NCBI GenBank assembly: GCA_031555615.1
Contig: JAVBUF010000042.1
Location: 1-64,000, forward strand
DNA: 64,000 nucleotides
From: UBA935 sp031555615
GTDB taxonomy: Bacteria > Bacillota > Clostridia > Lachnospirales > Lachnospiraceae
Direction: 5' to 3'
Part shown: one piece after another, positions 25,681-35,155 of the stretch
Numbering within the stretch: the stretch's first letter is position 1
How the letters are laid out: each line of letters opens with the position of its first letter
Translations under genes and position numbers: made by a program
The notes under the pieces: generated by a model
Database searches by the model: none
Told to the model about the DNA's origin: nothing
What the model saw: the letters and a program-made list of their open reading frames with translations, nothing else

Positions 25681-27294
25681 ATGAAATTAGATAATTGTGG
25701 ATTGAAAGAAACCTCTTTCTGGGAAACAGCAGGGTATCAGCTTCCCAAGTTTGACCGAGAAAAGGTTTTGAATAAAACCAGGGAAGAGCCTAGGTGGATT
25801 CACTTCGGCGCCGGTAATATCTTCCGGGCATTTCAGGCCAATGTAGTTCAAAAACTGTTAAATAGCGGGGATATGGATACGGGTTTGATTGTTGCCGAAG
25901 GATATGATTACGAAATCGTTGAAAAGATGAACAGACCCCACGACGACCTTAGCATTTTGGTAACGCTGAAAGCCGATGGCAGTATTGAAAAAACAGTAGT
26001 AGGAAGTGTTGTGGAATCGCTTTGTCTGGATAGTGCCAATAAAGCGGATTATGAGCGCTTGAAAGGTATTTTCCGGAATCCGTCTCTGCAGATGGGGAGC
26101 TTTACCATTACTGAAAAAGGCTATAGCCTGGTTGACGGAAGAGGTCAGCTGCTGGAAAGTATCAAAAAGGATTTTGCCAATGGACCCGGCACACCGGAAA
26201 GCTATCTCGGTAAAGTAGTCGGTCTCTTATATGAGCGCTATTTATGCGGAGAAATGCCCATTGCCATGGTCAGCATGGATAATTGTTCTCATAACGGAAC
26301 CAAGCTGTTTGAAGCAGTAAAGGCTTTTGCGGAAGAATGGTGTGGTAAAGAGCTTGCGGAAAAGGGATTTGAAGCATACATTAATAATCCTTCCAAAGTA
26401 TCGTTTCCCTGGAGTATGATCGACAAAATTACTCCAAGACCGGATGGAAAAGTAAAAGATTTTCTAAAAAAGGATCAAATTGAAGGATTGGAGGAAATCG
26501 TTACGGCCAAAGGGACTTATGTTGCCCCCTTTGTCAATGCCGAGGAAAGCGAATATCTGGTAATCGAAGACTGTTTCCCCAACGGGAAACCGGATCTGGA
26601 AAAAGGCGGGATTATCTTTACCCAGCGGGAAACCGTGGATAAGGTGGAAAAAATGAAGGTTTGCACCTGTCTGAATCCTTTACATACGGCGCTGGCGATA
26701 TTCGGCTGCCTGTTGGGTTATGACCTGATTTCGGAGGAAATGAAAAATCCGCTGCTGAAAAAAATGGTGGAGCGGATCGGTTATGAGGAAGGGCTTCCGG
26801 TGGTAGTAAATCCCGGAATTATTGACCCGAAAAAGTTTATTGATGAAGTCCTTGAGGTACGGATTCCCAATCCCTTTATGCCGGATACACCGCAGCGGAT
26901 TGCCACCGATACTTCACAGAAACTGGCCATTCGCTTTGGCGAAACAATTAAGGCTTACGAAGAAAGGGCAGATTTACAGGCAAAAGATCTGGCAGTTATT
27001 CCGCTGGTGTTTGCCGGATGGCTGCGCTATCTGATGGCGACAGATGATGAGGGAAATGAATTTGTACTAAGTTCCGACCCTTTATTGGAAACTGTTTGTG
27101 CCTATGTAAACGAAATGAAGCTGGGGGAAAATCCGCAGGTGGAAGACGGCATAAAACCATTGCTGGAAAATAAGGTTATTTTTGGCGTGAACCTGTATGA
27201 AGTGGGGTTGGCCGGAAAAGTGGTTGCTTATTTTGAAGAAATGACAGCAGCTCCGGGAGCGGTTGAGAAGACGTTGAAAAAATATCTTGGATGA
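25681..27294 (+). CDS. uxuB: Fructuronate reductase, mannitol dehydrogenase family
   Basis: A 538-residue polyol dehydrogenase-family enzyme. The N-terminal NAD-binding motif is WIHFGAGNIFRAFQ (about 38-51); the mid-protein block SMDNCSHNG and the C-terminal active-site region around KVCTCLNPLHTALAIFG are typical. With uxuA it forms the fructuronate to mannonate to KDG route. The ATG at 25681, with AGGAG 6 bases upstream, is preferred over an in-frame ATG at 25627. A terminator hairpin begins inside the last codons. Confidence 0.92.
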   Translation: MKLDNCGLKETSFWETAGYQLPKFDREKVLNKTREEPRWIHFGAGNIFRAFQANVVQKLLNSGDMDTGLIVAEGYDYEIVEKMNRPHDDLSILVTLKADGSIEKTVVGSVVESLCLDSANKADYERLKGIFRNPSLQMGSFTITEKGYSLVDGRGQLLESIKKDFANGPGTPESYLGKVVGLLYERYLCGEMPIAMVSMDNCSHNGTKLFEAVKAFAEEWCGKELAEKGFEAYINNPSKVSFPWSMIDKITPRPDGKVKDFLKKDQIEGLEEIVTAKGTYVAPFVNAEESEYLVIEDCFPNGKPDLEKGGIIFTQRETVDKVEKMKVCTCLNPLHTALAIFGCLLGYDLISEEMKNPLLKKMVERIGYEEGLPVVVNPGIIDPKKFIDEVLEVRIPNPFMPDTPQRIATDTSQKLAIRFGETIKAYEERADLQAKDLAVIPLVFAGWLRYLMATDDEGNEFVLSSDPLLETVCAYVNEMKLGENPQVEDGIKPLLENKVIFGVNLYEVGLAGKVVAYFEEMTAAPGAVEKTLKKYLG

Positions 27295-27314
27295 AAATCC
27301 AAGATATTTTTTTC
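27280..27314 (+). terminator. Terminator overlapping the uxuB stop codon
   Basis: A perfect 13-bp stem (AAATATCTTGGAT with ATCCAAGATATTT) and GAAA tetraloop, followed by TTTTC. The uxuB stop codon TGA lies in the stem and loop. Confidence 0.92.
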
Positions 27315-27452
27315 GGCTATATTCATATTCCATTCACCTTCTTTACGTGGAAGAACACTCTTCGCTCCTCTAGTCCGTCTTCTATTACAGCATCTTGATG
27401 AATAATTGAACATTTTCATTAATTTTTGAAAAACACTTTTTTGCTGCCCATG

Positions 27453-27475
27453 TATAATGAACTTAGACTTAGTCT
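27453..27475 (+). promoter_or_regulatory. -10 box and palindrome before the epimerase gene
   Basis: TATAAT (27453-27458) is followed by the palindrome AGACT-T-AGTCT (27465-27475) at the expected transcription start. No convincing -35 was seen. The palindrome could be an operator. Confidence 0.4.
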
Positions 27476-27507
27476 GAAAAGAGTTGGCGAGAAAGGAAAT
27501 AGATCGT

Positions 27508-28353
27508 ATGACAGTTAAAGCAGTACAGCAGTTTCAATTGCGGACGGTTATGGGTACGGAAAACAAAGCCCGGGAAACCATGAGGCTGATGAAGGAAGCA
27601 GGATATGACGGCATTGAGCTGAATGGCTTTATGATCAAAAAAATGCCTATTATTGTCCGCATCCTTACCCGTCTGGCCGGAATGCCCATGGGACGCAGCG
27701 GAAATCTGGATTGGAAAAAGCTCATGCAGGAATCAGGACTTAAGGTGGTTAGTGTTCATGAAGACCTGGGCAGTATCTTAAAGCGAACAGAGGAGATCAT
27801 CGAGGAAGCCAGGAGCTTTCGGACCCGGTATATTGTGGTAACCGGAATGCATCACTTTGATTATTCGGATAAGCAGGCGGTGCTGGAGTTGATTGATCAG
27901 CTGAACCATGCCGGTAAAATGCTGGCGGACGCAGGTATTCATTTTCTTTATCATAACCACAACAGTGAATTCCGTAAGGTAGAGCCGGGAAAGACGGCTT
28001 ATGATCTGATTCTGGAACAAACTGCCCCGGAGTATGTGAATTTTGAGTTCGATTCCTACTGGGCCGCCGAGGCGGGAGTGGATGCTCTGGCTTTGATGGA
28101 ACGCCTGGGCAGCCGGATGAAGCTTTACCATATTAATGACCGGGGCAGCCGGGTGAGGGGGAAAACCGGCTCGATTTTAAAATCCGACAGCATGGAGCTG
28201 GGATATGGAAATATGAACCTTACAGCAATGGTCGAAACCGCCAAAAAATATGGGGTGGAAGCGGTGATTTTGGAAAGTCACCGCAACTGGGTTGAAAAAT
28301 CGCCAGTGAAATCTTTTCAGGCCAGTGCAGAGTTTATGAGTAAATATGTTTAA
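27508..28353 (+). CDS. Sugar phosphate isomerase/epimerase family TIM-barrel protein
   Basis: A 281-residue xylose-isomerase-like TIM barrel. Metal-binding residues are suggested by GYDGIELNG, VVSVHEDLG, LYHNHNSEF (His and Glu at about 150-158), FEFDSYWA (about 174-181) and the terminal VILESHRNW. Family members isomerise or epimerise sugars and inositols, or act on keto-sugars. The ATG at 27508 follows AAAGGAA. It stands alone between uxuB and a convergent AraC gene, in the middle of a glycoside region. The substrate cannot be assigned. Confidence 0.85.
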   Translation: MTVKAVQQFQLRTVMGTENKARETMRLMKEAGYDGIELNGFMIKKMPIIVRILTRLAGMPMGRSGNLDWKKLMQESGLKVVSVHEDLGSILKRTEEIIEEARSFRTRYIVVTGMHHFDYSDKQAVLELIDQLNHAGKMLADAGIHFLYHNHNSEFRKVEPGKTAYDLILEQTAPEYVNFEFDSYWAAEAGVDALALMERLGSRMKLYHINDRGSRVRGKTGSILKSDSMELGYGNMNLTAMVETAKKYGVEAVILESHRNWVEKSPVKSFQASAEFMSKYV

Positions 28354-28363
28354 TTTTAAACGA

Positions 28364-29578
28364 TTAAATCTTTAAATGGTTACGCCGGTATTCCGCCGGA
28401 GACTCTCCGGTTACTTTCTGGAAGGTATCCGAAAAATAGCTGCGGGAGCTGAAACAGAGTTCATTACAGATATCGATGATGCTCATATTGGTAGAACTCA
28501 GGAGCAGCTGGGCTTTCCTGATCCGTTCCTGTCTGATAAATTCACTGATGCTGCAGCCTTTTTCCTGCTTGAATTTTCGGGAAAAATAATATTCTGTGTA
28601 ACCCGCCCGGGAGGCCAGAAACTGGATGGACAATACCTCGGTGATATGGGCAGTGATATAGTCACAACAGCTCCCCACGGACTTGGAAATATGGGCATTG
28701 GCTCGTACCTGTCCCACCCGGCGGACATAATCCTCTAAAACGGTTTCGCCCAGAACCGAGATTTCGGGAATGGATGCGGAATCCTCGACTCTTTGGGTAT
28801 AGTAGTCCTGCATGGTATAGGAGACAGTAGGGGAAAGACCGCCTTCAATTGCGGCACGGGAACAAAGGGTCAGGAGAACAAGCATATTATTCTTGGCATT
28901 CCGCAGGGGGTTCCCGGAATCAAACTTTACCCCGGAGCTGATTGTACGTGACAGGTTAAAGGCTTCTTTATAGCCCGGATTCCCTTCCCGGATGTTCTGC
29001 AGAAAGATTTGTTCGGTTGCCCAGATGCCCCGATGCTCATCAGAGCCGGATGTGAGAACTTCGGTTTCAGCCGATTCGTCTGATGAAACAATATGCTGCA
29101 GCTGGTGGATAGCAATTTTCTCGCCGGTAATGCAGTAATGCAGCATAATGGCATACTGATAGAGCAGATTGGTGGGGATGATGGGAACCTCGTCCAACTT
29201 TTTAGAAACATTGAATCGTACCTGAACCGACAGGTCATGCCGGTCCAGGGATTCCTTAAGCTGCTCATAGGAGGTTCTGCCGGCAAAGGTGGGGCCCACA
29301 ACATGAATATGGATCAGTTCATCTCCTTCCCATTCAAAATCGGCAACCCAAAGCAGATTCAGGAAGGTATCCAGAATAAACGGATAGTGTCCGGTCCGGG
29401 CATATTTTAAAAGCGGTGTGGACTGGCTTAATAAGAAGAAATGATTTCCATCTACAAATTCTTTGGGACAACTGGTATGAAGCAGTTTTAAATCGGGAGT
29501 ATAGGTCCAGTAATAGACATTATGGCTGCAACTGATTAATTCTTGAAATAATTCCAAATTTTCCGTGAGGTTCATCAT
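28364..29578 (-). CDS. AraC-family regulator with long N-terminal sensor domain
   Basis: A 404-residue protein with a large N-terminal region (about 1-290) that has no membrane segment and looks like the PocR/YesN-type cytosolic sensor found in sugar-responsive regulators. The C-terminal AraC domain (about 305-402) carries LASRAGYTEYYFSRKFKQEKG and CFSSRSYFSDTFQKVTG. It is probably co-transcribed with the small gene 25 bases upstream. It is divergent from the GH1-led operon, whose promoter has a 20-bp direct repeat suited to AraC activators, so it likely controls that operon (inference). Confidence 0.88.
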   Translation of the reverse strand: MMNLTENLELFQELISCSHNVYYWTYTPDLKLLHTSCPKEFVDGNHFFLLSQSTPLLKYARTGHYPFILDTFLNLLWVADFEWEGDELIHIHVVGPTFAGRTSYEQLKESLDRHDLSVQVRFNVSKKLDEVPIIPTNLLYQYAIMLHYCITGEKIAIHQLQHIVSSDESAETEVLTSGSDEHRGIWATEQIFLQNIREGNPGYKEAFNLSRTISSGVKFDSGNPLRNAKNNMLVLLTLCSRAAIEGGLSPTVSYTMQDYYTQRVEDSASIPEISVLGETVLEDYVRRVGQVRANAHISKSVGSCCDYITAHITEVLSIQFLASRAGYTEYYFSRKFKQEKGCSISEFIRQERIRKAQLLLSSTNMSIIDICNELCFSSRSYFSDTFQKVTGESPAEYRRNHLKI

Positions 29579-29602
29579 CGTCTCCTTTCCTTCAGGGTAT
29601 AT

Positions 29603-29833
29603 TTATTCCGCCAGATATGGTGCAATAATCGGAATGTCATCCGGATTCACACAGCGGATAGTTCCCTGCTGACAGTCATAAGGCTGTCCGGCAACAGTAC
29701 AGAAAATAAACTGGCTTAAGGTTGAAGAAAGATTAAGCCGGTCTCCTTCTGTTGTCTCATAATAAACTTCGTCCTGACATTTCCGAACATCTATCAAAAA
29801 GTTTGCAATATCAATATTTGACTTTAAATGCAT
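29603..29833 (-). CDS. Small protein of unknown function, 76 residues
   Basis: A 76-residue acidic protein with no signal or membrane segment. It resembles a group of short Lachnospiraceae proteins containing EVYYETTEGDRLNLSSTLSQF-like blocks, which databases often mislabel as polymerase-related. It has a strong AGGAGG ribosome binding site and precedes the AraC gene by 25 bases on the same strand. A function is not known; the context suggests a companion of the regulator. Confidence 0.72.
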   Translation of the reverse strand: MHLKSNIDIANFLIDVRKCQDEVYYETTEGDRLNLSSTLSQFIFCTVAGQPYDCQQGTIRCVNPDDIPIIAPYLAE

Positions 29834-29945
29834 ATTAATGACCTCCTCTTACGTTTTAATTTCTATAATAATTATAGTATATAATTTTAAAAATGATATT
29901 AAAATATTAGCGAAAATGTATAAAAAATAGTCAAGATGAAATTAT

Positions 29946-30008
29946 AAACAAATTTTTAGACAAAAAAACAAATTTCTGGAAACAAAGAATGTAAATTATT
30001 TTTATAAT
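29946..30008 (+). promoter_or_regulatory. Promoter of the six-gene glycoside operon with 20-bp direct repeats
   Basis: AAACAAATTT occurs at 29946-29955 and again at 29966-29975, exactly 20 bases apart. The second 20-base unit ends at the expected -35 position (29980-29985), which has no -35 consensus. The -10 is TATAAT at 30003-30008. Two helical-turn-spaced direct repeats abutting a weak -35 is the usual layout for AraC-type activation. Confidence 0.6.
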
Positions 30009-30047
30009 TCAAAATAAGAGGTTATAAAGCAGAGAGGAGAATAGAAG

Positions 30048-31361
30048 ATGTTTTCAAAGGATTTCATGATAGGCGCAGCCACCGCAGCGCATCAGGTGGA
30101 GGGCAACAACATCCATAGTGACTATTGGGTACAGGAACAGGTTCCACATTCCATGTTCAATGAACCGTCGTTGGATGCGGTGGATCACTACAACCGGTAT
30201 GAGGAGGATATCCGCTTGATGGCAGAAGCCGGTTTAAATACGTACCGTTTTTCCATTGAGTGGGCCAGAATCCAGCCGGAACCGGATGCCTGGGATGAGG
30301 TGGAAGTGCAGCATTATCGTGATATGCTGGACTGCTGCCACCAAAATAATGTGAAACCGGTAGTTACCATGATGCATTTTTCCTCTCCCAAGTGGCTGAT
30401 CATTCAGGGCGGTTGGGAGAATCCCGAAGTAGTGGAGAAGTTTGCTGCCTATTGTAAACGTCTGGCCGGCGAACTGGGTGATAAACTGGAATATGTCTGT
30501 ACCATTAACGAGGCCAATATGCGTCTCCAGCTTGCCGCATTAATGAAAGAAATGATGCTGCGGATGGCCGGGCAGCAGGCGGATGCCGCCAAAGAAGCCG
30601 AGAATAAGAAAAAAGCGGCACAGGAAAGCGATGTCCAGGTTGGCATCAATATGAATAAGGAAAATATGATGCTTGGCATGATGGAGTCTGCGCAGGCATT
30701 CGGATTACAGGATCCCCGGGCAGTGCACACCTTTGTCTCCCAGTGTACACCGGAAGGTGACCTGTTGGTGATGAAAGCCCATGAGGCAGCAAGGGATGCA
30801 ATGAAGGAAGTATGTCCGGATCTGAAAATCGGATTGACATTATCTTTGCATGATATGCAGTCTTATCCGGGCGGGGAAGCCTTTGCCGAAAAAGAGTGGG
30901 AGGAAGAATTCAGACATTATCTCCCTCATATCAAAGACGATGATTACCTTGGCGTGCAATGCTATACCAGAAAACGGTTCGATGAGAATGGTGGAGCTCA
31001 GGCGGAAGAAGGATGTCGGCGGACCCAGATGGGATATGAAGATTATCCGGTGGCGATTGCCAATGTGATCCGTAAGGTGGCGGAGGATTTCCACGGCGAT
31101 TTGATTGTCACCGAAAATGGCATTGCAACTGCAGATGACAATCGGCGCTGCGAGTTTATCCGGGAAGCCACGGATGGGATTTTGGCCTGTATGGCTGATG
31201 GTATCCCGGTGAAGGGATATCTGTACTGGTCCTTGCTGGATAATTTTGAATGGCAGAAGGGCTATGGTATGACCTTTGGGCTGATTGCCGTAGATCGCAG
31301 CACGCAGACCAGACATCCCAAGGAGAGCCTGCGGGTACTTGGAAGTTTAATCGGACAGTAA
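30048..31361 (+). CDS. Glycoside hydrolase family 1 enzyme (beta-glucosidase/galactosidase type)
   Basis: A 437-residue GH1 TIM barrel with retaining-mechanism residues: acid/base Glu155 in CTINEAN and nucleophile Glu356 in VTENG. Supporting blocks are AAHQVEG, YRFSIEWARIQPE and the C-terminal YWSLLDNFEWQKGYGMTFGL. There is no signal peptide, so it works in the cytoplasm. An unusual Met- and Ala-rich helical insert lies near residues 160-220, between the acid/base strand and the next barrel element, and the usual NEP is NEA. First gene of the operon ending at 40266. Sugar specificity not determinable. Confidence 0.92.
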   Translation: MFSKDFMIGAATAAHQVEGNNIHSDYWVQEQVPHSMFNEPSLDAVDHYNRYEEDIRLMAEAGLNTYRFSIEWARIQPEPDAWDEVEVQHYRDMLDCCHQNNVKPVVTMMHFSSPKWLIIQGGWENPEVVEKFAAYCKRLAGELGDKLEYVCTINEANMRLQLAALMKEMMLRMAGQQADAAKEAENKKKAAQESDVQVGINMNKENMMLGMMESAQAFGLQDPRAVHTFVSQCTPEGDLLVMKAHEAARDAMKEVCPDLKIGLTLSLHDMQSYPGGEAFAEKEWEEEFRHYLPHIKDDDYLGVQCYTRKRFDENGGAQAEEGCRRTQMGYEDYPVAIANVIRKVAEDFHGDLIVTENGIATADDNRRCEFIREATDGILACMADGIPVKGYLYWSLLDNFEWQKGYGMTFGLIAVDRSTQTRHPKESLRVLGSLIGQ

Positions 31362-31393
31362 TAGTGAACTGATTCAAAATGGAGGAAAAGAAA

Positions 31394-32887
31394 ATGGGAA
31401 AAAAAGCAAAAAATATACAGACTCAGGGGGAAATTGATGGCGTACAGTATCGTCGTGCAAAAACATGGCAGATTGCACTGGGGCAACTTAACAGCGGGGC
31501 GGCAATGTGCTTCTACATCTTGATTGGATATGCCAGTTACGTGGGCAATGTGGGTTATGGCGTGGCAACGGCACTGGTGGGCATGATTATTACCGGAACC
31601 CGTATTTTTGATGGAATTACTGATCCGCTGATTGCATTACTGATTGATAAGACCAATACACGGTTCGGAAAACTTCGCCTTTTTATGTTCGGGGGCTGGC
31701 TGATTGAAACCCTGGCAGTGTTTATGATGTTCAATTGGTTCAGTGGCAAAGGACATGGGGCAATCACTTTTATCCTGATTTATATGTTGTATATAATCGG
31801 CTATACAATTAATAATATGGCCGGACAGATCATCCCGCCTTTACTGACCAATGACCCGAAACAGAGACCGATGGTAGGAGTGTGGTCAACGATTTACAAC
31901 TATATTATCCCCATGGCTGTTTCCATGGGAATTACAGTTGGGATTTTACCCAAATACGGCAATGAATTTACCGTTCCAATGTTGGCAGCGGCTTGTGTGT
32001 TTACCGTAACGATTTCCTTCGTACTGGAACTATTAGCCTGTATTGGCGTTACACCGGCAGATAAACCGGAGAATTTTATGGGGGTTAAGACCAAAAAGGA
32101 TGATGAGAAGGTTAAGGTTAAGGATATGATTGCTATTCTGAAAACCAACCGGGCACTGCAGACTTATATTTTTGCAGCAACATCCGATAAGCTGGCAATG
32201 CAGACGGCAGGCCAGGCAATAGTCACGACCATGCTGTATGGAATTATTATCGGAAATATGCAGCTTTCAATAATTGTTACCATGGTTGCCATGCTGCCTT
32301 CCATTCTGTTTGCCATTTATGGGGCCCGTTATGCCGGAAGACATGGAAATAAAGAATCCATTATTGTGTGGACACGGGCATGTATAATCGGGACTGTCGT
32401 TATGGTGTTATTTTTTGTTCTGACTTCTTCCTGGAAAACAGCAGAGGTGCTCCCCCTGATGGTGATCTTCTTTATCCTGACCCTGGCCATCAACGGCTGT
32501 AAAATGTGCGTGACTACTGCGACCGGTGCGATGCTGGCCGATATCATTGATTATGAACTGGATCGTTCCGGTAAGTTTATGCCGGGAACAATGACCGGCG
32601 TTTATAGTTTTATCGATAAGCTGGTTTCCTCTCTTGGGGCAACCATTGCGGCCGGATGTGTGGCATTGATTGGATATACCGCCACGGTGCCGCAGCCGAC
32701 GGATGAAAGAACAACCGGGGTTTTCTGGATGACCATGGCATTGAGCTATGGCTTGCCGATTCTGGGCTGGCTCTGTACTCTGGTTGCGTTAAGGTACAGT
32801 CCTCTGTCCAAAGAGAAGATGGTAGAGGTGCAGAGAAACATCCAGGATAAGAAAGCAGAGGCTTTAGCTGCAGAAAAATCGGTATAG
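31394..32887 (+). CDS. GPH-family sugar/cation symporter
   Basis: A roughly 497-residue protein with about twelve membrane helices of the glycoside-pentoside-hexuronide:cation symporter family (MFS-like). Signature features are FDGITDPLIALLIDKTNTRFGK in helix 2-3 (Asp motif) and DIIDYELDRSGK in the second half. It probably imports intact small glycosides with Na+ or H+. The ATG at 31394 is chosen since GGAGG at 31382-31386 precedes it; an in-frame ATG at 31379 overlaps that site. Lies between GH1 and GH2 genes. Confidence 0.9.
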   Translation: MGKKAKNIQTQGEIDGVQYRRAKTWQIALGQLNSGAAMCFYILIGYASYVGNVGYGVATALVGMIITGTRIFDGITDPLIALLIDKTNTRFGKLRLFMFGGWLIETLAVFMMFNWFSGKGHGAITFILIYMLYIIGYTINNMAGQIIPPLLTNDPKQRPMVGVWSTIYNYIIPMAVSMGITVGILPKYGNEFTVPMLAAACVFTVTISFVLELLACIGVTPADKPENFMGVKTKKDDEKVKVKDMIAILKTNRALQTYIFAATSDKLAMQTAGQAIVTTMLYGIIIGNMQLSIIVTMVAMLPSILFAIYGARYAGRHGNKESIIVWTRACIIGTVVMVLFFVLTSSWKTAEVLPLMVIFFILTLAINGCKMCVTTATGAMLADIIDYELDRSGKFMPGTMTGVYSFIDKLVSSLGATIAAGCVALIGYTATVPQPTDERTTGVFWMTMALSYGLPILGWLCTLVALRYSPLSKEKMVEVQRNIQDKKAEALAAEKSV

Positions 32888-32905
32888 TCAGGAGAGAAAA
32901 ATAAA

Positions 32906-35146
32906 ATGCGTAAAACAATTCTTTTGAATCAGGGCTGGCAGTTTGTAAAAACTGCCGCTGATGCCAATCTGGCAGTGCAGGCTGCGGGGGAGATGATAAC
33001 TCTTCCTCATACCTGGAATGCTGTAGACGGACAGGACGGTGGAAATGATTATTACCGCGGAACCTGCTGGTATACCAGAAAACTGAATATAGCCGAAGAG
33101 ACCGGATCACAAACCCTGACTCAAGTAAAGGAAGAAAAAGAAGTCTGGCTGGAATTCTGCGGTGCGGCCATGACCGCCAGAGTGTATCTGAATGGTCAGG
33201 AGCTGGCTTGCCATGAAGGCGGATATTCAACTTTCCGAGTCAATTTGACAGAATATCTGCAGGAGGAAAACCAGCTTGCGGTTTCCGTGGATAATGCAGA
33301 CAATGACCGTGTTTATCCCCAGAAAGCAGATTTCACCTTTTATGGCGGACTGTATCGGGAAGTAAATCTGCTGGTGGTGCCGAAAGCCCATTTCGCGCTG
33401 GGATATGCCGGAGGACCGGGCATCAAGGTGACACCCAAGGTGATGGGAAGCAATGCGGCAGTGACAGCCGAAGCATGGGTGGAAGGCCCGGGGAAGAAGG
33501 TACGCTTTGCCGTTGGCGAACTGATACAGGAAGCTGAAGTGCGTAATGGACACGCAGAAGCTGTATTTACCATAGAGCAGGTGCATCTCTGGGATGGAAT
33601 CGATGATCCCTACCTATACACGATCACTGCTGAAATCTGCGGAGATGACGGGAAAGAGGGAGACAGCATCACTGCCCGCTTTGGCTGCCGGACCATCAGG
33701 TTTGACCCTCAGGCAGGCTTCTATCTCAACGGACGCAATTACCCCCTGCGGGGTGTATCAAGACATCAGGACCGCCTTGGGGCGGGAAATACCCTGACCA
33801 AAGAAATGCAGGAAGAGGATCTGGCCATCATCCGGGAAATAGGCGCCAATACCATCCGTCTGGCCCATTATCAGCATAGTCAGTACTTTTATGACTTGTG
33901 TGATGCCAGCGGGATGATTCTCTGGGCAGAGATTCCCTACATCACCAAACATATGCCAAACGGCCGGGAGAATACCTTAAGCCAGATGGAGGAGCTGGTA
34001 GTGCAGAATTACAATCATCCCTCCATTGTCTGCTGGGGATTGTCCAATGAAATATCCGCAAGCGGCGGTGTAACGGAGGACCTGATGGAAAACCACCGGC
34101 TGCTGAATGACCTGTGCCACCGTCTGGATGCTACCCGTCCCACCACCATGGCCCATGTATTTATGCTGGAGACAGACAGTCCGCTGCTGGCAATACCGGA
34201 TATCGCCAGTTATAACCTGTATTTTGGATGGTATCTGGGAGAACTTTCCCAGAATGACCGCTTTTTTGATGAATATCACCAGACCTATCCGGATCGCTGC
34301 ATCGGATTCTCGGAGTATGGAGCTGATGCCAATCCGGCATTCCAGTCCTCCCATCCGGAGAAGGGGGATTATACCGAGACTTACCAGTGTGTTTATCATG
34401 AGCATATCCTAAACATGATTGAAGAGCGGCCGTATCTCTGGGCCACTCATGTCTGGAACATGTTTGATTTTGCCGCCGACGGCAGGGACGAGGGCGGAAA
34501 GAACGGTCAGAACCAGAAAGGGCTGGTTACCATGGACCGGAAGTTGAAAAAAGATGCTTTCTATCTCTATAAGGCACATTGGAGCAAAGAGGCATTTGTA
34601 CATGTCTGCGGAAGGCGGTATATAGAACGGGCAGAGGATGTGACGGAAGTAACCGTTTACTCCAACCAGCCGGAAATCATGCTATATGTAGACGGAGAAC
34701 TGATGGAGACTCAGGAAGGTAAGTATGTATTCCGTTTTCAGGTGCCCATCAGCGGTCAACATACCGTGAAAGCCCAGGCGGGAGAATGGGAGGATACCAT
34801 TACCATTCGTAAGGCAGCGAAGCCCAATCCCGATTACCGATTTGGAACTTCCGGGGATATTACTAATTGGTTTGATAAAGAAGATTTTAAAGAGGGATAT
34901 TTCTCCATTAAGGATACTCTGGCAGTATTGCAGAGCAATCCTCATACTGGTGCAATCGTTGGTGCAATGATGGCGCAGGCCTCCGCCGGCCGGGGAGATG
35001 TGGCAGAAAGCGTAAAGGATAACCCTAATCTGATGAAGATGATGGGAGCACAGACATTAGAGAGCCTGCTGAAACAGGCCGGCGATGTCATCGGCCCGAA
35101 TCAGCTTAAAGCTTTAAATGATGCATTGCAGCAGATTGCCAAATAA
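32906..35146 (+). CDS. Glycoside hydrolase family 2 enzyme with extra C-terminal helical tail
   Basis: A 746-residue GH2 protein: N-terminal jelly-roll sugar-binding domain, immunoglobulin-like domain, and a TIM barrel with acid/base Glu382 (WGLSNEIS) and nucleophile Glu470 (GFSEYGAD). The block GQNQKGLVTMDRK after the barrel is like that of gut beta-galactosidases. It contains an NxK pattern also seen in glucuronidases, so galactosidase or glucuronidase cannot be separated by eye. No signal peptide. The last 80 residues (about 668-746) form an added helical module that also appears at the end of the SDR in this operon. Confidence 0.9.
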   Translation: MRKTILLNQGWQFVKTAADANLAVQAAGEMITLPHTWNAVDGQDGGNDYYRGTCWYTRKLNIAEETGSQTLTQVKEEKEVWLEFCGAAMTARVYLNGQELACHEGGYSTFRVNLTEYLQEENQLAVSVDNADNDRVYPQKADFTFYGGLYREVNLLVVPKAHFALGYAGGPGIKVTPKVMGSNAAVTAEAWVEGPGKKVRFAVGELIQEAEVRNGHAEAVFTIEQVHLWDGIDDPYLYTITAEICGDDGKEGDSITARFGCRTIRFDPQAGFYLNGRNYPLRGVSRHQDRLGAGNTLTKEMQEEDLAIIREIGANTIRLAHYQHSQYFYDLCDASGMILWAEIPYITKHMPNGRENTLSQMEELVVQNYNHPSIVCWGLSNEISASGGVTEDLMENHRLLNDLCHRLDATRPTTMAHVFMLETDSPLLAIPDIASYNLYFGWYLGELSQNDRFFDEYHQTYPDRCIGFSEYGADANPAFQSSHPEKGDYTETYQCVYHEHILNMIEERPYLWATHVWNMFDFAADGRDEGGKNGQNQKGLVTMDRKLKKDAFYLYKAHWSKEAFVHVCGRRYIERAEDVTEVTVYSNQPEIMLYVDGELMETQEGKYVFRFQVPISGQHTVKAQAGEWEDTITIRKAAKPNPDYRFGTSGDITNWFDKEDFKEGYFSIKDTLAVLQSNPHTGAIVGAMMAQASAGRGDVAESVKDNPNLMKMMGAQTLESLLKQAGDVIGPNQLKALNDALQQIAK

Positions 35147-35155
35147 GGAGGAAAG

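Noticed and set aside
34500..34560. NxK pattern as proof that the GH2 enzyme is a beta-glucuronidase
   Set aside because: The same GxNxKGLVT block occurs in gut beta-galactosidases, so it does not decide specificity.
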